From Roseomonas genomospecies 6 (GTDB lineage Bacteria > Pseudomonadota > Alphaproteobacteria > Azospirillales > Azospirillaceae), in contig NZ_QOKW01000005.1 in the NCBI RefSeq assembly GCF_008365375.1, positions 1-64,000 of the forward strand: a DNA stretch of 64,000 nt, in the 5' to 3' direction. The notes beneath the pieces are model-generated. The model had not been told where the DNA came from. It saw nothing but the letters and a program-made list of their open reading frames with translations, and did no database searches. Position numbers and translations under genes: made by a program. Positions 11,816 through 20,279 of this stretch are shown here, piece after piece; position 1 is the stretch's first letter, and each line of letters opens with the position of its first letter.

Positions 11816-12736
11816 ATGACCGACGCGCGCTCCAAGATCCTGGTGGTCGATGACATCCCGTCCAACGTGCATGTGCTGAGCCGCATCCTGAAGGACGACC
11901 ACGACATCTATTTCGCCACGGACGGGGCGAAGGCGCTGGAGCTCGTGCAGGCGCGCCTGCCCGATCTCGTCCTGCTGGACATCATGATGCCGGGTATGGA
12001 CGGGTACGAGGTCTGTTCCCGCATCAAGGCCGATCCGATCACCCGCGACATCCCGGTCATCTTCATCTCGGCCAAGAGCGAGGTGGAGGACGAGACCTAT
12101 GGGCTGGAGGTCGGCGCCATCGACTTCATCTCCAAGCCGATCAGCCCACCCATCGTGAAGGCGCGCGTCCGCAACCATCTGTTGCTGAAACGGCAGACCG
12201 ACCTGCTGCGCACCCTGTCCTTCATCGACGGCCTGACCAGCATCGCCAACCGCCGCCGGTTCGACGAGGTGCTGTCGCGCGAATGGCGGCGCTGTGCGCG
12301 GGTGCAGCTTCCGCTGTCGCTCATCATGCTCGATGTGGACCAGTTCAAGCCCTACAACGACCATTACGGGCATCAGGCGGGCGACGAATGCCTGCGCGTG
12401 ATGGGCGGGCTGCTGGCCGAGCAGGTGATGAGGCCGGCCGATCTGGTCGCCCGCTACGGCGGGGAGGAGTTCGTCTGCCTGCTTCCGGAAACCGACGAGG
12501 ATGGAGCGTTCCAGGTGGCCGAGCGCCTGCGGGTCACGGTGGCCGAGCGGCGCCTGCCCCACGCGGTGTCCTCGATCTCCGACCATGTGACCATCAGCCT
12601 GGGCGCGGCCACCGCCCGCCCGAGGGGAGAGGACACGCCGGACCGGCTGACCCAGCTTGCCGACCGCCTTCTCTACGAGGCCAAGCGCGCGGGCCGCAAC
12701 CGAGTGTGCGGCGGCGTCGTGGAGGTTGGGGTATAA
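11816..12736 (+). CDS. PleD-like response regulator diguanylate cyclase (REC-GGDEF)
   Basis: A 306-residue protein. A receiver domain comes first (KILVVDDIPSN; phospho-acceptor Asp55 in LLDIMMPGMDGY; FISKP). A GGDEF domain follows with the active-site signature GGEEF at 215-219 and the inhibitory c-di-GMP site RPAD at 206-209, exactly five residues upstream. It should make c-di-GMP when phosphorylated and be feedback inhibited. The ATG at 11816 has an AGGA site. It follows the second hybrid kinase by 38 bases, so phosphotransfer from that kinase's Hpt domain is a reasonable inference, not shown by sequence. Confidence 0.95.
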   Translation: MTDARSKILVVDDIPSNVHVLSRILKDDHDIYFATDGAKALELVQARLPDLVLLDIMMPGMDGYEVCSRIKADPITRDIPVIFISAKSEVEDETYGLEVGAIDFISKPISPPIVKARVRNHLLLKRQTDLLRTLSFIDGLTSIANRRRFDEVLSREWRRCARVQLPLSLIMLDVDQFKPYNDHYGHQAGDECLRVMGGLLAEQVMRPADLVARYGGEEFVCLLPETDEDGAFQVAERLRVTVAERRLPHAVSSISDHVTISLGAATARPRGEDTPDRLTQLADRLLYEAKRAGRNRVCGGVVEVGV

Positions 12737-12766
12737 GGGCTGACCTGAGGCATCACGGGTGCAGCC

Positions 12767-13999
12767 ATGACCGCGGCCAGAGCCGGAAACGACAGCGGAA
12801 CCCCGGAAAGCGGAACCAACGACGTGCGCGGGCGCGGCTTCACCAGCCGGGCCGCGCTGTCCGCCGTGGAAGAATGGGTCGACGCCTCCGTCGTCCCTCT
12901 GCCGCCGCGCGTCGTGGCTTTGGCCGCCGCCGCGTCCGCCTTGGGCGAGGGTGTGGTTCTCGCCGAGCCGGTGACCGCGCCGGGCGACTGGCCGACCGCC
13001 GACCGCGCCGCCCGCGACGGGGTCGCGGTGGCGTCCAGCGACACGTTGGGCGCCGGCTCCTACAATCCCGTTCCGCTGCCCGGGGCCGTGACGGTCGCGG
13101 CGGGAGAGCCGATGCCGCCGGGGACCGACGCGGTCCTGCCAGTGGAAGCCCTTCAGGTCGATGGTCCCTTCGTCGAGGCGTTGGGCAGCGCCGCTCCGGG
13201 CGACGGGGTGGAGCGGCGGGGCGAGGGGGTGCGCGCCGGAACCGTGCTGTTGACGGCCGGGCACCGGCTGCGACCGCAGGACATCGGGCTGCTCGCCGCC
13301 CTGGGCATTGGGACGCTGCGCATCGGCGCCCGCCCGCGGGTACGGATCGTGCTGGCCGGTGGTCCTCGTTCCGGACCCGAAACGCTGGGCGCGATGCTGT
13401 CGGCGCTGGTGGCGCGCGACGGTGGGGTGGTGGAGTTGGTGGGGCCGCTGCCCGCCGACCGCGCCGCTCTGGCCGCCGCCTATGCGGCCCACGGCGCCGA
13501 CCTGCTGATCTCCGCCGGGCGCACCGGGGTGGGGGAGGACGACGTGGCCCCGCTGGCCCTGGCCGACGCGGGCGAACTGGCCTTGCACGGCGTGGCTCTG
13601 CGCCCCGGCGATTCGGCGGCGCTGGGGCGTGCCGGCGCCGTCTCCTCCGTTCTGGTGCCCGCCGTTCTGCTGCCGGGCGAGCCGATGGCCTGCCTGACGG
13701 CTTACGAGCTGCTCGCCGGTCGCGCCGTGCGTCGTCTGGCCGGGCGTGGTTCCGCCCTGCCGCACCCGGCGGTGGCGGCGGTGACGGCTCGCAAGCTGGT
13801 GTCGGAGATCGGCTGCACCGAACTCCACCGCCTGCGCTGGACAGCGGAGGGCATGGTGGAGCCGGTCGCCTCTCCCCACCGGCCCGGTCTGGCCGGTGCG
13901 GTGCGGGCGGACGGCTTCGTCGTGATCCCGGCGGAAAGTGAGGGCGTTCCCGCGGGGGCGACCGTGACCCTGCGCTGTTTTGACGGTACAAGTCTCTGA
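12767..13999 (+). CDS. Divergent MoeA-family protein
   Basis: A 410-residue protein with the MoeA domain order, but its signature motifs have drifted. The usual SAMDG is TADRAARDG. The SGG-x-S-x-G-type loop reads SAGRTGVGEDD. The PGKP motif is PGDS and the LPGNP motif is LPGEP. MoeA inserts molybdate into adenylated molybdopterin. With these changes a different or regulatory role is possible. It lies 27 bases upstream of a canonical-motif MoeA fusion, so the pair is likely cotranscribed. The ATG at 12767 is taken; an in-frame GTG some 20 codons later is an alternative start. Confidence 0.82.
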   Translation: MTAARAGNDSGTPESGTNDVRGRGFTSRAALSAVEEWVDASVVPLPPRVVALAAAASALGEGVVLAEPVTAPGDWPTADRAARDGVAVASSDTLGAGSYNPVPLPGAVTVAAGEPMPPGTDAVLPVEALQVDGPFVEALGSAAPGDGVERRGEGVRAGTVLLTAGHRLRPQDIGLLAALGIGTLRIGARPRVRIVLAGGPRSGPETLGAMLSALVARDGGVVELVGPLPADRAALAAAYAAHGADLLISAGRTGVGEDDVAPLALADAGELALHGVALRPGDSAALGRAGAVSSVLVPAVLLPGEPMACLTAYELLAGRAVRRLAGRGSALPHPAVAAVTARKLVSEIGCTELHRLRWTAEGMVEPVASPHRPGLAGAVRADGFVVIPAESEGVPAGATVTLRCFDGTSL

Positions 14000-14026
14000 A
14001 CGGCATCGAGCGAGGGGAGTAAGGGC

Positions 14027-16012
14027 GTGTCCAACCAGGACATCCGGCAAATCGACATCCGGCGTTTTGTCGCCCAGGCGGCCCGGCAGGAGCAGTTTCT
14101 GGAGGTGGTGGGCCGCGACGAGGCCGAGGCGCGGTTCCGCCGCCATCTCGACCTGACGCCCAAGGGTGAAGAGACGGTGCCGCTGACGGCGGCGCTGGGC
14201 CGCGTTCTGGCCGCCGACGTGGTGGCGGCGGTGGATGTTCCCGGTTTCGACCGCTCGTCCGTGGACGGCTTCGCGGTGCGCGCCGCCGACACCCAGGGCG
14301 CGGGAGAGGACACGCCGGTGATGCTGCGCCTGAACGAGGAGGTGCTGTCCGCCGGGCGCGTTCCGGCGCTGACCGTCGCCCCCGGCACCGCCACGGTGAT
14401 CGCCACCGGCGGGATGCTGCCGCGCGGCGCCGACGCCGTGGTGATGGTGGAGCACACCGAGTCGCGCGAAGAGGACGGCGTTCTTCTGGTGGAGGTCCGC
14501 AAGCCGCTGGTGCCCGGCGCCTTCGTGGCCGCCGCCGGGTCCGACATCGGGCGCGGCGAGACGGTGATGCGCCGCGGGCAGGTGCTGACCTCCCGCGAAA
14601 TCGGCGTGCTGGCGGCCATCGGACGGGCGGAGGTATCGGTGGTCCGCCGTCCCCGCGTGGCGATCCTGTCCACCGGCGACGAGATCGTCGCCCCCGGCGA
14701 ACCGATCCGCCCCGGCGCCGTCTATGACTCGAACGCCGCCATCCTCGCCGCCGCGGTGGAGGAACTGGGCGGGGAGCCTGTCCGGCTGGGCATCGCGCGC
14801 GACGACGAGGCCGAACTGGCCCCGCTGGTGGAGCAGGGCTTGGCCTGCGACGCGCTGCTGCTGTCGGGCGGCACGTCGAAGGGGGCGGGCGACCTGTCCT
14901 ACCGCATCGTCAGCCGCCTGACCGATCCGGGCATCGTTGCGCACGGCGTGGCGCTGAAGCCCGGCAAGCCTCTGTGCCTCGCCGTAACGAAGGGCAAGCC
15001 GGTGGTGATCCTGCCCGGCTTCCCGACCTCCGCCATGTTCACCTTCCACGAGTTCGTGGCCCCGGTGCTGCGGGCGCTGGCCGGTCTGCCCCCTGCGGCG
15101 AAGGAGAGCGTGGACGCAACGGTGCCGATGCGGCTGGGGTCGGAACGGGGCCGGACCGAATATGTGATGGTTTCCCTGGTGCGCGGGGGCGACGGGGCGC
15201 TGGCCGCCTATCCGCTGTCCAAGGGCTCCGGTTCGGTGACCGCCTTCAGCGCCGCGGATGGTTTCATCGCCATCGACCCGCAGGCGGAGGCGGTGGAGGC
15301 CGGGACCCCGGTGTCGGTCCAGCGCATCGGGCGCGACACCCGTCCGGCCGACCTGATCGTGATCGGCAGCCATTGCGTCGGGCTGGACGCCATCCTCGGG
15401 CAACTGGTCGGGGAGGGGCTGACGGTCAAGGCGCTGAACGTCGGCTCGATGGGCGGCCTCGCCGCCGCCCGGCGCGGCGAATGCGACGTGGCGGCCATCC
15501 ACCTGATGGACCCGAAGAGTGGGGAGTACAACCGCCCCTTCCTGACCCCGGCGCTGGGCCTCGTGACCGGCTACCGCCGCCTTCAGGGCATCGTCTTCCG
15601 CAAGGGCGACGGTCGTTTCGAAGGCAAAACGGCGGAGGAGGCCGGGGTTGCGGCGGCTCAGGCCCCCGATTGCATCCTGGTCAACCGCAACGCCGGCAGC
15701 GGCACGCGCATCCTGACCGACCGGCTGCTGGGAGCGGCGCGCCCCACCGGCTACTGGTCGCAGGCCAAGTCGCACAACGCGGTAGCGGTGGCGGTGGCGC
15801 AGGGCCGTGCCGACTGGGGCGTCGCCATCGAAAGCGTCGCCACGCTCTACGGGCTGGGCTTCCTACCCTTGCAGGCGGAGCATTACGACTTCGTGATCCC
15901 CAACGACCGCCGGGAGCGGCCCGCGGTCCGGCGCTTCCTGGCGGCGCTGGCCGATCCGGCGGTGCGGGAGAGGCTGACGGCGCTGGGCTTCACCGTTCCG
16001 GAAGAGGAATGA
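14027..16012 (+). CDS. moeA: MoeA fused to a periplasmic-binding-like domain
   Basis: A 661-residue fusion. Residues about 30-430 are MoeA with intact motifs: SSVDGFAVRAAD, ILSTGDEIV, LSGGTSKGAGD, LKPGKP and LPGFPTS. From about 438 a type 2 binding-protein (PBP-like, LysR-effector-like) domain follows: DLIVIGSHCVGLDAIL, a GSMGG loop and NRNAGSGTRILTDRLL. There is no signal peptide, so the binding domain is cytoplasmic. MoeA-PBP fusions are known from archaea and some bacteria; the domain may bind molybdate, tungstate or a pterin. The GTG at 14027 has an AAGGG site. The 3' end overlaps the convergent pirin gene by 23 bases. Confidence 0.9.
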   Translation: MSNQDIRQIDIRRFVAQAARQEQFLEVVGRDEAEARFRRHLDLTPKGEETVPLTAALGRVLAADVVAAVDVPGFDRSSVDGFAVRAADTQGAGEDTPVMLRLNEEVLSAGRVPALTVAPGTATVIATGGMLPRGADAVVMVEHTESREEDGVLLVEVRKPLVPGAFVAAAGSDIGRGETVMRRGQVLTSREIGVLAAIGRAEVSVVRRPRVAILSTGDEIVAPGEPIRPGAVYDSNAAILAAAVEELGGEPVRLGIARDDEAELAPLVEQGLACDALLLSGGTSKGAGDLSYRIVSRLTDPGIVAHGVALKPGKPLCLAVTKGKPVVILPGFPTSAMFTFHEFVAPVLRALAGLPPAAKESVDATVPMRLGSERGRTEYVMVSLVRGGDGALAAYPLSKGSGSVTAFSAADGFIAIDPQAEAVEAGTPVSVQRIGRDTRPADLIVIGSHCVGLDAILGQLVGEGLTVKALNVGSMGGLAAARRGECDVAAIHLMDPKSGEYNRPFLTPALGLVTGYRRLQGIVFRKGDGRFEGKTAEEAGVAAAQAPDCILVNRNAGSGTRILTDRLLGAARPTGYWSQAKSHNAVAVAVAQGRADWGVAIESVATLYGLGFLPLQAEHYDFVIPNDRRERPAVRRFLAALADPAVRERLTALGFTVPEEE

Positions 16013-16907
16013 ACTCCGTCTCGCCGGGAACGGCGTCGAACCGGCCGGCCTTCCATTCGGCCTTGGCTTGTTCGATGCGGTCCTGGCGGCTGGACACGAA
16101 GTTCCACCAGATGTGGCGCGGGCCGTCCATCACCGCGCCGCCCAGCAGGATCAGGCGCGCGGCGGTTTCGGCCTCCACGGTGATGGCGTCGCCGGGGCGC
16201 AGCACCAGAAGCCGTCCGGAGTCGAACCGGTCGCCCTGGATGGTGACGGTTCCGTCGGCGATGTAGAGCGCCCGCTCCTCCGTCTCCCGGTCGATGGGCA
16301 GGCGGGCGCCGGCGTCCAGCGAAACATCGACGTACAGCGTGTCCCACAGGGTGTTCATGGGCGAACGTACGCCGTACGCCTCACCCGCCACGACGCGCAG
16401 CCGCTTGCCCTCGCCCTCCACCACCGGCAGCTCGTCGGCGCCCAGATGGACGAAGGCGGGGTCGGTTTCCTCATGCGTCTTGGGCAGGGCGACCCAGGAC
16501 TGGATGCCCGACAGCAGCCGGTCGCGCCCGCGCTCGTCGGTGGCGGAGCGCTCGGAATGGGCGATGCCGCGCCCGGCGGTCATCCAGTTCACCGCGCCCG
16601 GGCGGATCGGCAGGACGGTGCCCAGGCTGTCCCGGTGCAGGATCTCGCCGTCGAACAGGTAGGTGACGGTGGCCAGCCCGATGTGCGGGTGGGGGCGCAC
16701 GTCGATGCCCGAGCCGGCCTTGAGGATCGCCGGCCCCATCTGGTCGAGGAACACGAACGGCCCGACCATCCGCTTGCGGACGGAAGGCAGGGCGCGCCGC
16801 ACCTCGAACCCGCCGATGTCGCTCGTTCGCGGAACGACCACCGTTTCCAGCCAGCCGTCCGGAGACTCGGTTGCCGGAGACTCGGTCGATGGTGGGGCCG
16901 TCGTCAT
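15990..16907 (-). CDS. Pirin family protein
   Basis: A 305-residue bicupin. The N-terminal cupin shows the pirin metal site (RPHPHIGLATVTYLFDGEI, then an AVNWMTAGRGIAHSER stretch). Known pirins bind Fe or Ni and some act as quercetinases or redox sensors; the function here is unknown. ATG 16907 begins a short Thr/Pro/Ser-rich leader with a repeated ATESP, so the folded part begins near residue 20. A second pirin paralogue lies at 35405. It is convergent with the moeA fusion, with overlapping stop ends. Confidence 0.9.
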   Translation of the reverse strand: MTTAPPSTESPATESPDGWLETVVVPRTSDIGGFEVRRALPSVRKRMVGPFVFLDQMGPAILKAGSGIDVRPHPHIGLATVTYLFDGEILHRDSLGTVLPIRPGAVNWMTAGRGIAHSERSATDERGRDRLLSGIQSWVALPKTHEETDPAFVHLGADELPVVEGEGKRLRVVAGEAYGVRSPMNTLWDTLYVDVSLDAGARLPIDRETEERALYIADGTVTIQGDRFDSGRLLVLRPGDAITVEAETAARLILLGGAVMDGPRHIWWNFVSSRQDRIEQAKAEWKAGRFDAVPGETEFIPLPER

Positions 16908-16982
16908 GCCGTCCTCCCGTTCCCGATGATTGGTTTCATCAACAGGTGGGGGCCGGTGCCGCGAATGGGAGGGAAAAAGCGC

Positions 16983-17261
16983 TCAGTGCTTGGGCGTGCC
17001 GCAGCCTCCGCCGCCGCACCCGCAGCCGCCCGCCGGAGCGGTGACGTGGATGGCGCCGCGCGCGGCCGCCAGCAGGACGTCCAGCGGGATGCCGGTGGCC
17101 TTGGCGAGGTCGCCCAGGCTGGCGCTGTCCGGCACGCCGACGCCGGGATTGAAGACCGGGTGGATCTGCGCCAGCCGGCCCAGCGCGTCCGGATCGAGGG
17201 CGGTCAGAGCGCCCAGGGTGGTGTCGCCCGTCAGGGTGTCGGCGATCAGGATGTCGGCCAT
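16983..17261 (-). CDS. Small protein with Cys-rich tail (ScdA_N/DUF1858-like)
   Basis: A 92-residue protein. Its body (TTLGALTALDPDALGRLAQIHPVFNPG and a later LGDLAKATGIPLDVLLAAA) follows the helical pattern of ScdA N-terminal/DUF1858 domains, in which short helices frame a redox or metal cysteine. Here the cysteines sit instead in a C-terminal GGCGCGGGGCG cluster that could bind metal. ATG 17261 is chosen because the fold starts there; the open frame upstream runs into the tRNA terminator. Family assignment is tentative. Confidence 0.65.
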   Translation of the reverse strand: MADILIADTLTGDTTLGALTALDPDALGRLAQIHPVFNPGVGVPDSASLGDLAKATGIPLDVLLAAARGAIHVTAPAGGCGCGGGGCGTPKH

Positions 17262-17373
17262 GGCGTATCCGAAGCGGGAAAAGGGATGGGGAGCAGCCGA
17301 AACTGCGGCCCGACCAAAAAGGGTTCCTTGATCCCTGTCAAGGCGGAGGTGGGGAGGAAAACGCCCCGAAACG

Positions 17374-17409
17374 CCGAAGGGCCCGCGCATCGCTGCGCAG
17401 GCCCTTCGG
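17374..17409 (-). terminator. Terminator downstream of tRNA-Ala
   Basis: The 10-bp arms CCGAAGGGCC (17374-17383) and GGCCCTTCGG (17400-17409) close a short loop that itself can pair (GCGC/GCGC). It lies five bases beyond the 3' end of the minus-strand tRNA, and the transcript continues with a weak U-rich stretch. Confidence 0.65.
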
Positions 17410-17414
17410 GTGTT

Positions 17415-17490
<76 letters not shown>

Positions 17491-17631
17491 GAAACTCTGG
17501 GTGGCGAGCCTTGCGGCCTGCCTCGGTGGAGCGGGATATTGGTCAGGACGGGGGTCCGATGCAAGAGAAAAATTCAGCCCCGCCCCGCTTTTTTCCGCCC
17601 CTCCGAACCCGTCTTTCCCAAGGGGCGCCGG

Positions 17632-18030
17632 TCAGCGCTCCTCCTCGTCCTCGCCTTCGACGTCGACGACCTCGTCCATGTCGTCCTCGCCCAGTTCCGA
17701 GGTGTCCTCGATCAGGACGTCGTCCTCGTCCTCGGACGTCTCGTCCGCCTCCTCGATGTCCTCGACGGAGACGTCGTCCTCGACCTCGTCGAGTTCGGTC
17801 GACTCCTCGTCCTCGGTCTCGGTCTCGACGTCCTCGTCATCCGAAGTGACCACCGGGGCCTTCTTCACGTCGTCGACCGGCGCCGGGCGCGCCTTGCGGG
17901 ACTTCAGCAACGCCTCGGGATCGAACTGCGATCCGCAGCTCGGGCACACCGGCGGGTCCTTGCGCAGATCGTAATAGCGCGCGCCACAGCTCGGGCAGAT
18001 GCGCTTGACGCCCCATTCGGGTTTGGCCAC
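17632..18030 (-). CDS. FYDLN acid family protein (TIGR02300)
   Basis: A 132-residue protein with an N-terminal zinc-ribbon-like part: two CPSCG knuckles (ICPSCGARYYDLRKD and VCPSCGSQFD), with YYDLRK standing for the family's FYDLN box. From about residue 55 the chain is almost purely Asp/Glu with Val, Thr and Ser, a long acidic tail. The family is alphaproteobacterial and often lies beside aroA-cmk-rpsA, as here, with ggt interposed. Function is unknown; the acidic tail suggests binding to a basic protein or mimicry of nucleic acid. ATG 18030. Confidence 0.9.
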   Translation of the reverse strand: MAKPEWGVKRICPSCGARYYDLRKDPPVCPSCGSQFDPEALLKSRKARPAPVDDVKKAPVVTSDDEDVETETEDEESTELDEVEDDVSVEDIEEADETSEDEDDVLIEDTSELGEDDMDEVVDVEGEDEEER

Positions 18031-18236
18031 GCCTCGTCCTCCGTCACGTTCCTAGGGGATGCCCAATTCGGGAATTACAAGCCGCGCCCTTTGCCATGCC
18101 AGCGGGCGCTTGTCAAAAAAAAGTTCGCCGAATCCCGCCGGCACCGTGGCGGGACCGGCGGTCGCTCCCAAACTTCACCATGCGACGGTCCGCCGGTCCG
18201 CGGGTCCGGACGCACAAAATATGGGGGAGGAACCGG

Positions 18237-20015
18237 ATGTCGATGATGCCGTCCCGCCGTTGGCGGGCAATGCTGTGCGCCGGCCTGCTGGCGGCGTTGC
18301 CGATGGGGGCCCTGGCCCAGACGGCGCCGTCTCCACCCCCCGGCGCCGCAGGGGACGTGGCGCCGGAGCGCGCGACCGGGCGCGGCAGCCGCGGCGTCGA
18401 CACCGCCACCCGTTACATGGTCGCCGCTGCGAATCCGCTGGCGGCGGAGGCCGGGCGGGAGATCCTGCGGGCGGGCGGCAGCGCGGTGGACGCCGCCATC
18501 GCCGTGCAGCTCGTGCTCAATCTGGTGGAGCCGCAAAGCTCCGGCATCGGGGGTGGCGCCTTCCTGCTGCATTACGAGGCCATCACGAAAGCGGTGACCG
18601 CCATCGACGGGCGTGAAACGGCGCCCGCCGCGGCCAAGCCCGACCGCTTCCTGGGGGCGGACGGCAAGCCGATGCCCTTCTACGACGCGGTGGTCGGCGG
18701 GCGGTCCGTCGGCGTGCCGGGCACGGTGATGCTTCTGGAGCATGCCCACCAGATGCACGGCAAGCTGCCCTGGCCCCGCCTGTTCGCGCGCGCCATCGCG
18801 CTGGCCGAGAACGGCTTCACGGTCAGCCCGCGGCTGAACGGCCAATTGGCGATGGAAAGGCATCTGCCGGCCAACCCGGCGGCGCGGGCCTATTTCTACC
18901 AGCCGGACGGCACGCCCTGGCCGGTCGGCCATGTGCTGAGAAATCCGGACTTCGCGGCGACTCTGCGCGCCATCGCGGAGAAGGGCTCCGCCGCCTTCTA
19001 CGAGGGTCCCGTCGCCGCCGACATCGTGACGGCGGTGACCGGCCACCCCACCAACCCCGGCGACATGACCGAGGCCGACCTGAAAGCCTACCGCGTGAAG
19101 GAGCGGGAACCGGTCTGCGGCCCCTACCGCGCCTACACCCTGTGCGGCATGGGGCCGCCAAGCTCCGGCGGGATCGCGGTGCTTCAGATGCTGGCCTTTC
19201 TGGAGAGCCGTGACATGGCCGCCACCCGCAACGATCCGGCCCTGGCGGCGCATTGGTTCTCCGAAGCCGGGCGACTCGCCTTCGCCGACCGGGGGCTTTA
19301 CCTCGCCGATCCGGATTTCGTGACGGTGCCGGTGCGCGGGCTGCTCGACCGCGGCTATCTGGCGGGCCGCGCCGCCCTGGTCGGCGAGCGCTCGATGGGC
19401 AAGGCCCAGCCGGGCGAGCCGCCCTTCAAGGAGGGCCGCGCCTGGGGCCATGCCGAGGCGGAGGAGCATGGGACCAGCCACATCTCCGTCGTGGACGGGG
19501 CGGGCAACGCGGTCGCCATGACCACCACCATCGAGGACGGGTTCGGCTCCCGCCTGATGGTTCGGGGCTTCCTGCTGAACAACGAACTGACCGATTTCGC
19601 CTTCACCCCGACGGAGGACGGCAAGCCCGTCGCCAATCGGGTGGAGCCGGGCAAGCGTCCGCGCAGCTCCATGGCGCCGACGCTGGTCTTCCGTGACGGC
19701 GCGCTGGTGGCGGCGGTGGGATCGCCGGGGGGCAGCAACATCATCAATTATGTGGGCAAGACGCTGGTCGCGCTTCTCGACTGGGGCCTCGACCCGCAGG
19801 CGGCGGTGGACGTCCCCAACTTCGGCAGCCGCAACGGCCCGACCGAGCTGGAGCAGGGCACCGAGGCGGAAGGCTGGGCGGCGGCGCTGGAGGCCCGGGG
19901 GCACACGGTCAAGGCGATGGAGCTGACTTCCGGCACGCAGGCGATCCGGGTGACCGGCCAGGGGCTTGCGGGAGGGGCGGACACCCGGCGCGAGGGGGTG
20001 GCGGTCGGAGACTGA
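18237..20015 (+). CDS. ggt: Gamma-glutamyltransferase precursor
   Basis: A 592-residue secreted Ntn hydrolase that cleaves glutathione and other gamma-glutamyl compounds in the periplasm. A signal peptide (about residues 1-28, ending ALAQ) leads. The large subunit contains GGSAVDAAIAVQLVLNLVEP and SSGIGGGAFLLHY. Self-cleavage is expected before Thr413 in EHGTSHISVVD, releasing a small subunit that contains GNAVAMTTTIEDGFGS and the oxyanion region GSPGGSNII. ATG 18237 has GGAGG six bases upstream. It lies between the FYDLN gene and aroA, a position not expected in the conserved block, so it may be an insertion. Confidence 0.95.
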   Translation: MSMMPSRRWRAMLCAGLLAALPMGALAQTAPSPPPGAAGDVAPERATGRGSRGVDTATRYMVAAANPLAAEAGREILRAGGSAVDAAIAVQLVLNLVEPQSSGIGGGAFLLHYEAITKAVTAIDGRETAPAAAKPDRFLGADGKPMPFYDAVVGGRSVGVPGTVMLLEHAHQMHGKLPWPRLFARAIALAENGFTVSPRLNGQLAMERHLPANPAARAYFYQPDGTPWPVGHVLRNPDFAATLRAIAEKGSAAFYEGPVAADIVTAVTGHPTNPGDMTEADLKAYRVKEREPVCGPYRAYTLCGMGPPSSGGIAVLQMLAFLESRDMAATRNDPALAAHWFSEAGRLAFADRGLYLADPDFVTVPVRGLLDRGYLAGRAALVGERSMGKAQPGEPPFKEGRAWGHAEAEEHGTSHISVVDGAGNAVAMTTTIEDGFGSRLMVRGFLLNNELTDFAFTPTEDGKPVANRVEPGKRPRSSMAPTLVFRDGALVAAVGSPGGSNIINYVGKTLVALLDWGLDPQAAVDVPNFGSRNGPTELEQGTEAEGWAAALEARGHTVKAMELTSGTQAIRVTGQGLAGGADTRREGVAVGD

Positions 20016-20023
20016 TCGCCGGA

Positions 20024-20053
20024 GCGGTCGGATAAGCAGCGGTCGGATAAGCA
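20024..20053 (+). repeat. 15-bp perfect tandem duplication after ggt
   Basis: GCGGTCGGATAAGCA occurs twice without a gap (20024-20038, 20039-20053), nine bases after the ggt stop codon. Confidence 0.9.
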
Positions 20054-20069
20054 GGGCGGCCGGCTTTTT

Positions 20070-20146
20070 CACCACAGAGGCACGGGGACACGGAGGGGGT
20101 GCTGCCGCGAGCATGACCATCCTCCGTGTCTCCGTGTCTCTGTGGT
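20070..20146. repeat. Gene-less long inverted repeat between ggt and aroA
   Basis: Two 26-base arms (20071-20096 and 20121-20146) match in inverted orientation except at two positions that become G-U pairs in the top-strand RNA. The arms are made of roughly 8-9 base units (CCACAGAGG, CACGGGGA, CACGGAGG). The 24-base centre has no gene. Words of this kind are a familiar dispersed intergenic repeat in many bacteria. It could also act as a hairpin between the two genes. Confidence 0.85.
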
Positions 20147-20279
20147 TCGTCTCCTGTCCCGCTTCATGAACCATCCCGGACCCGCTGCCCCGTCCCCGTA
20201 TGGGCGGCCCACTCGCTTCGATCCCGCCACTGTGCTAGGTACTGCGGCCAGTCCACCGTTTTCTTGAGGGTCCGTTCCC

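Noticed and set aside
17491..17565. TTGCAT-N17-CAATAT as promoter of tRNA-Ala
   Set aside because: The spacing is right but the -10 match is poor (three of six), so it is not listed as a feature.
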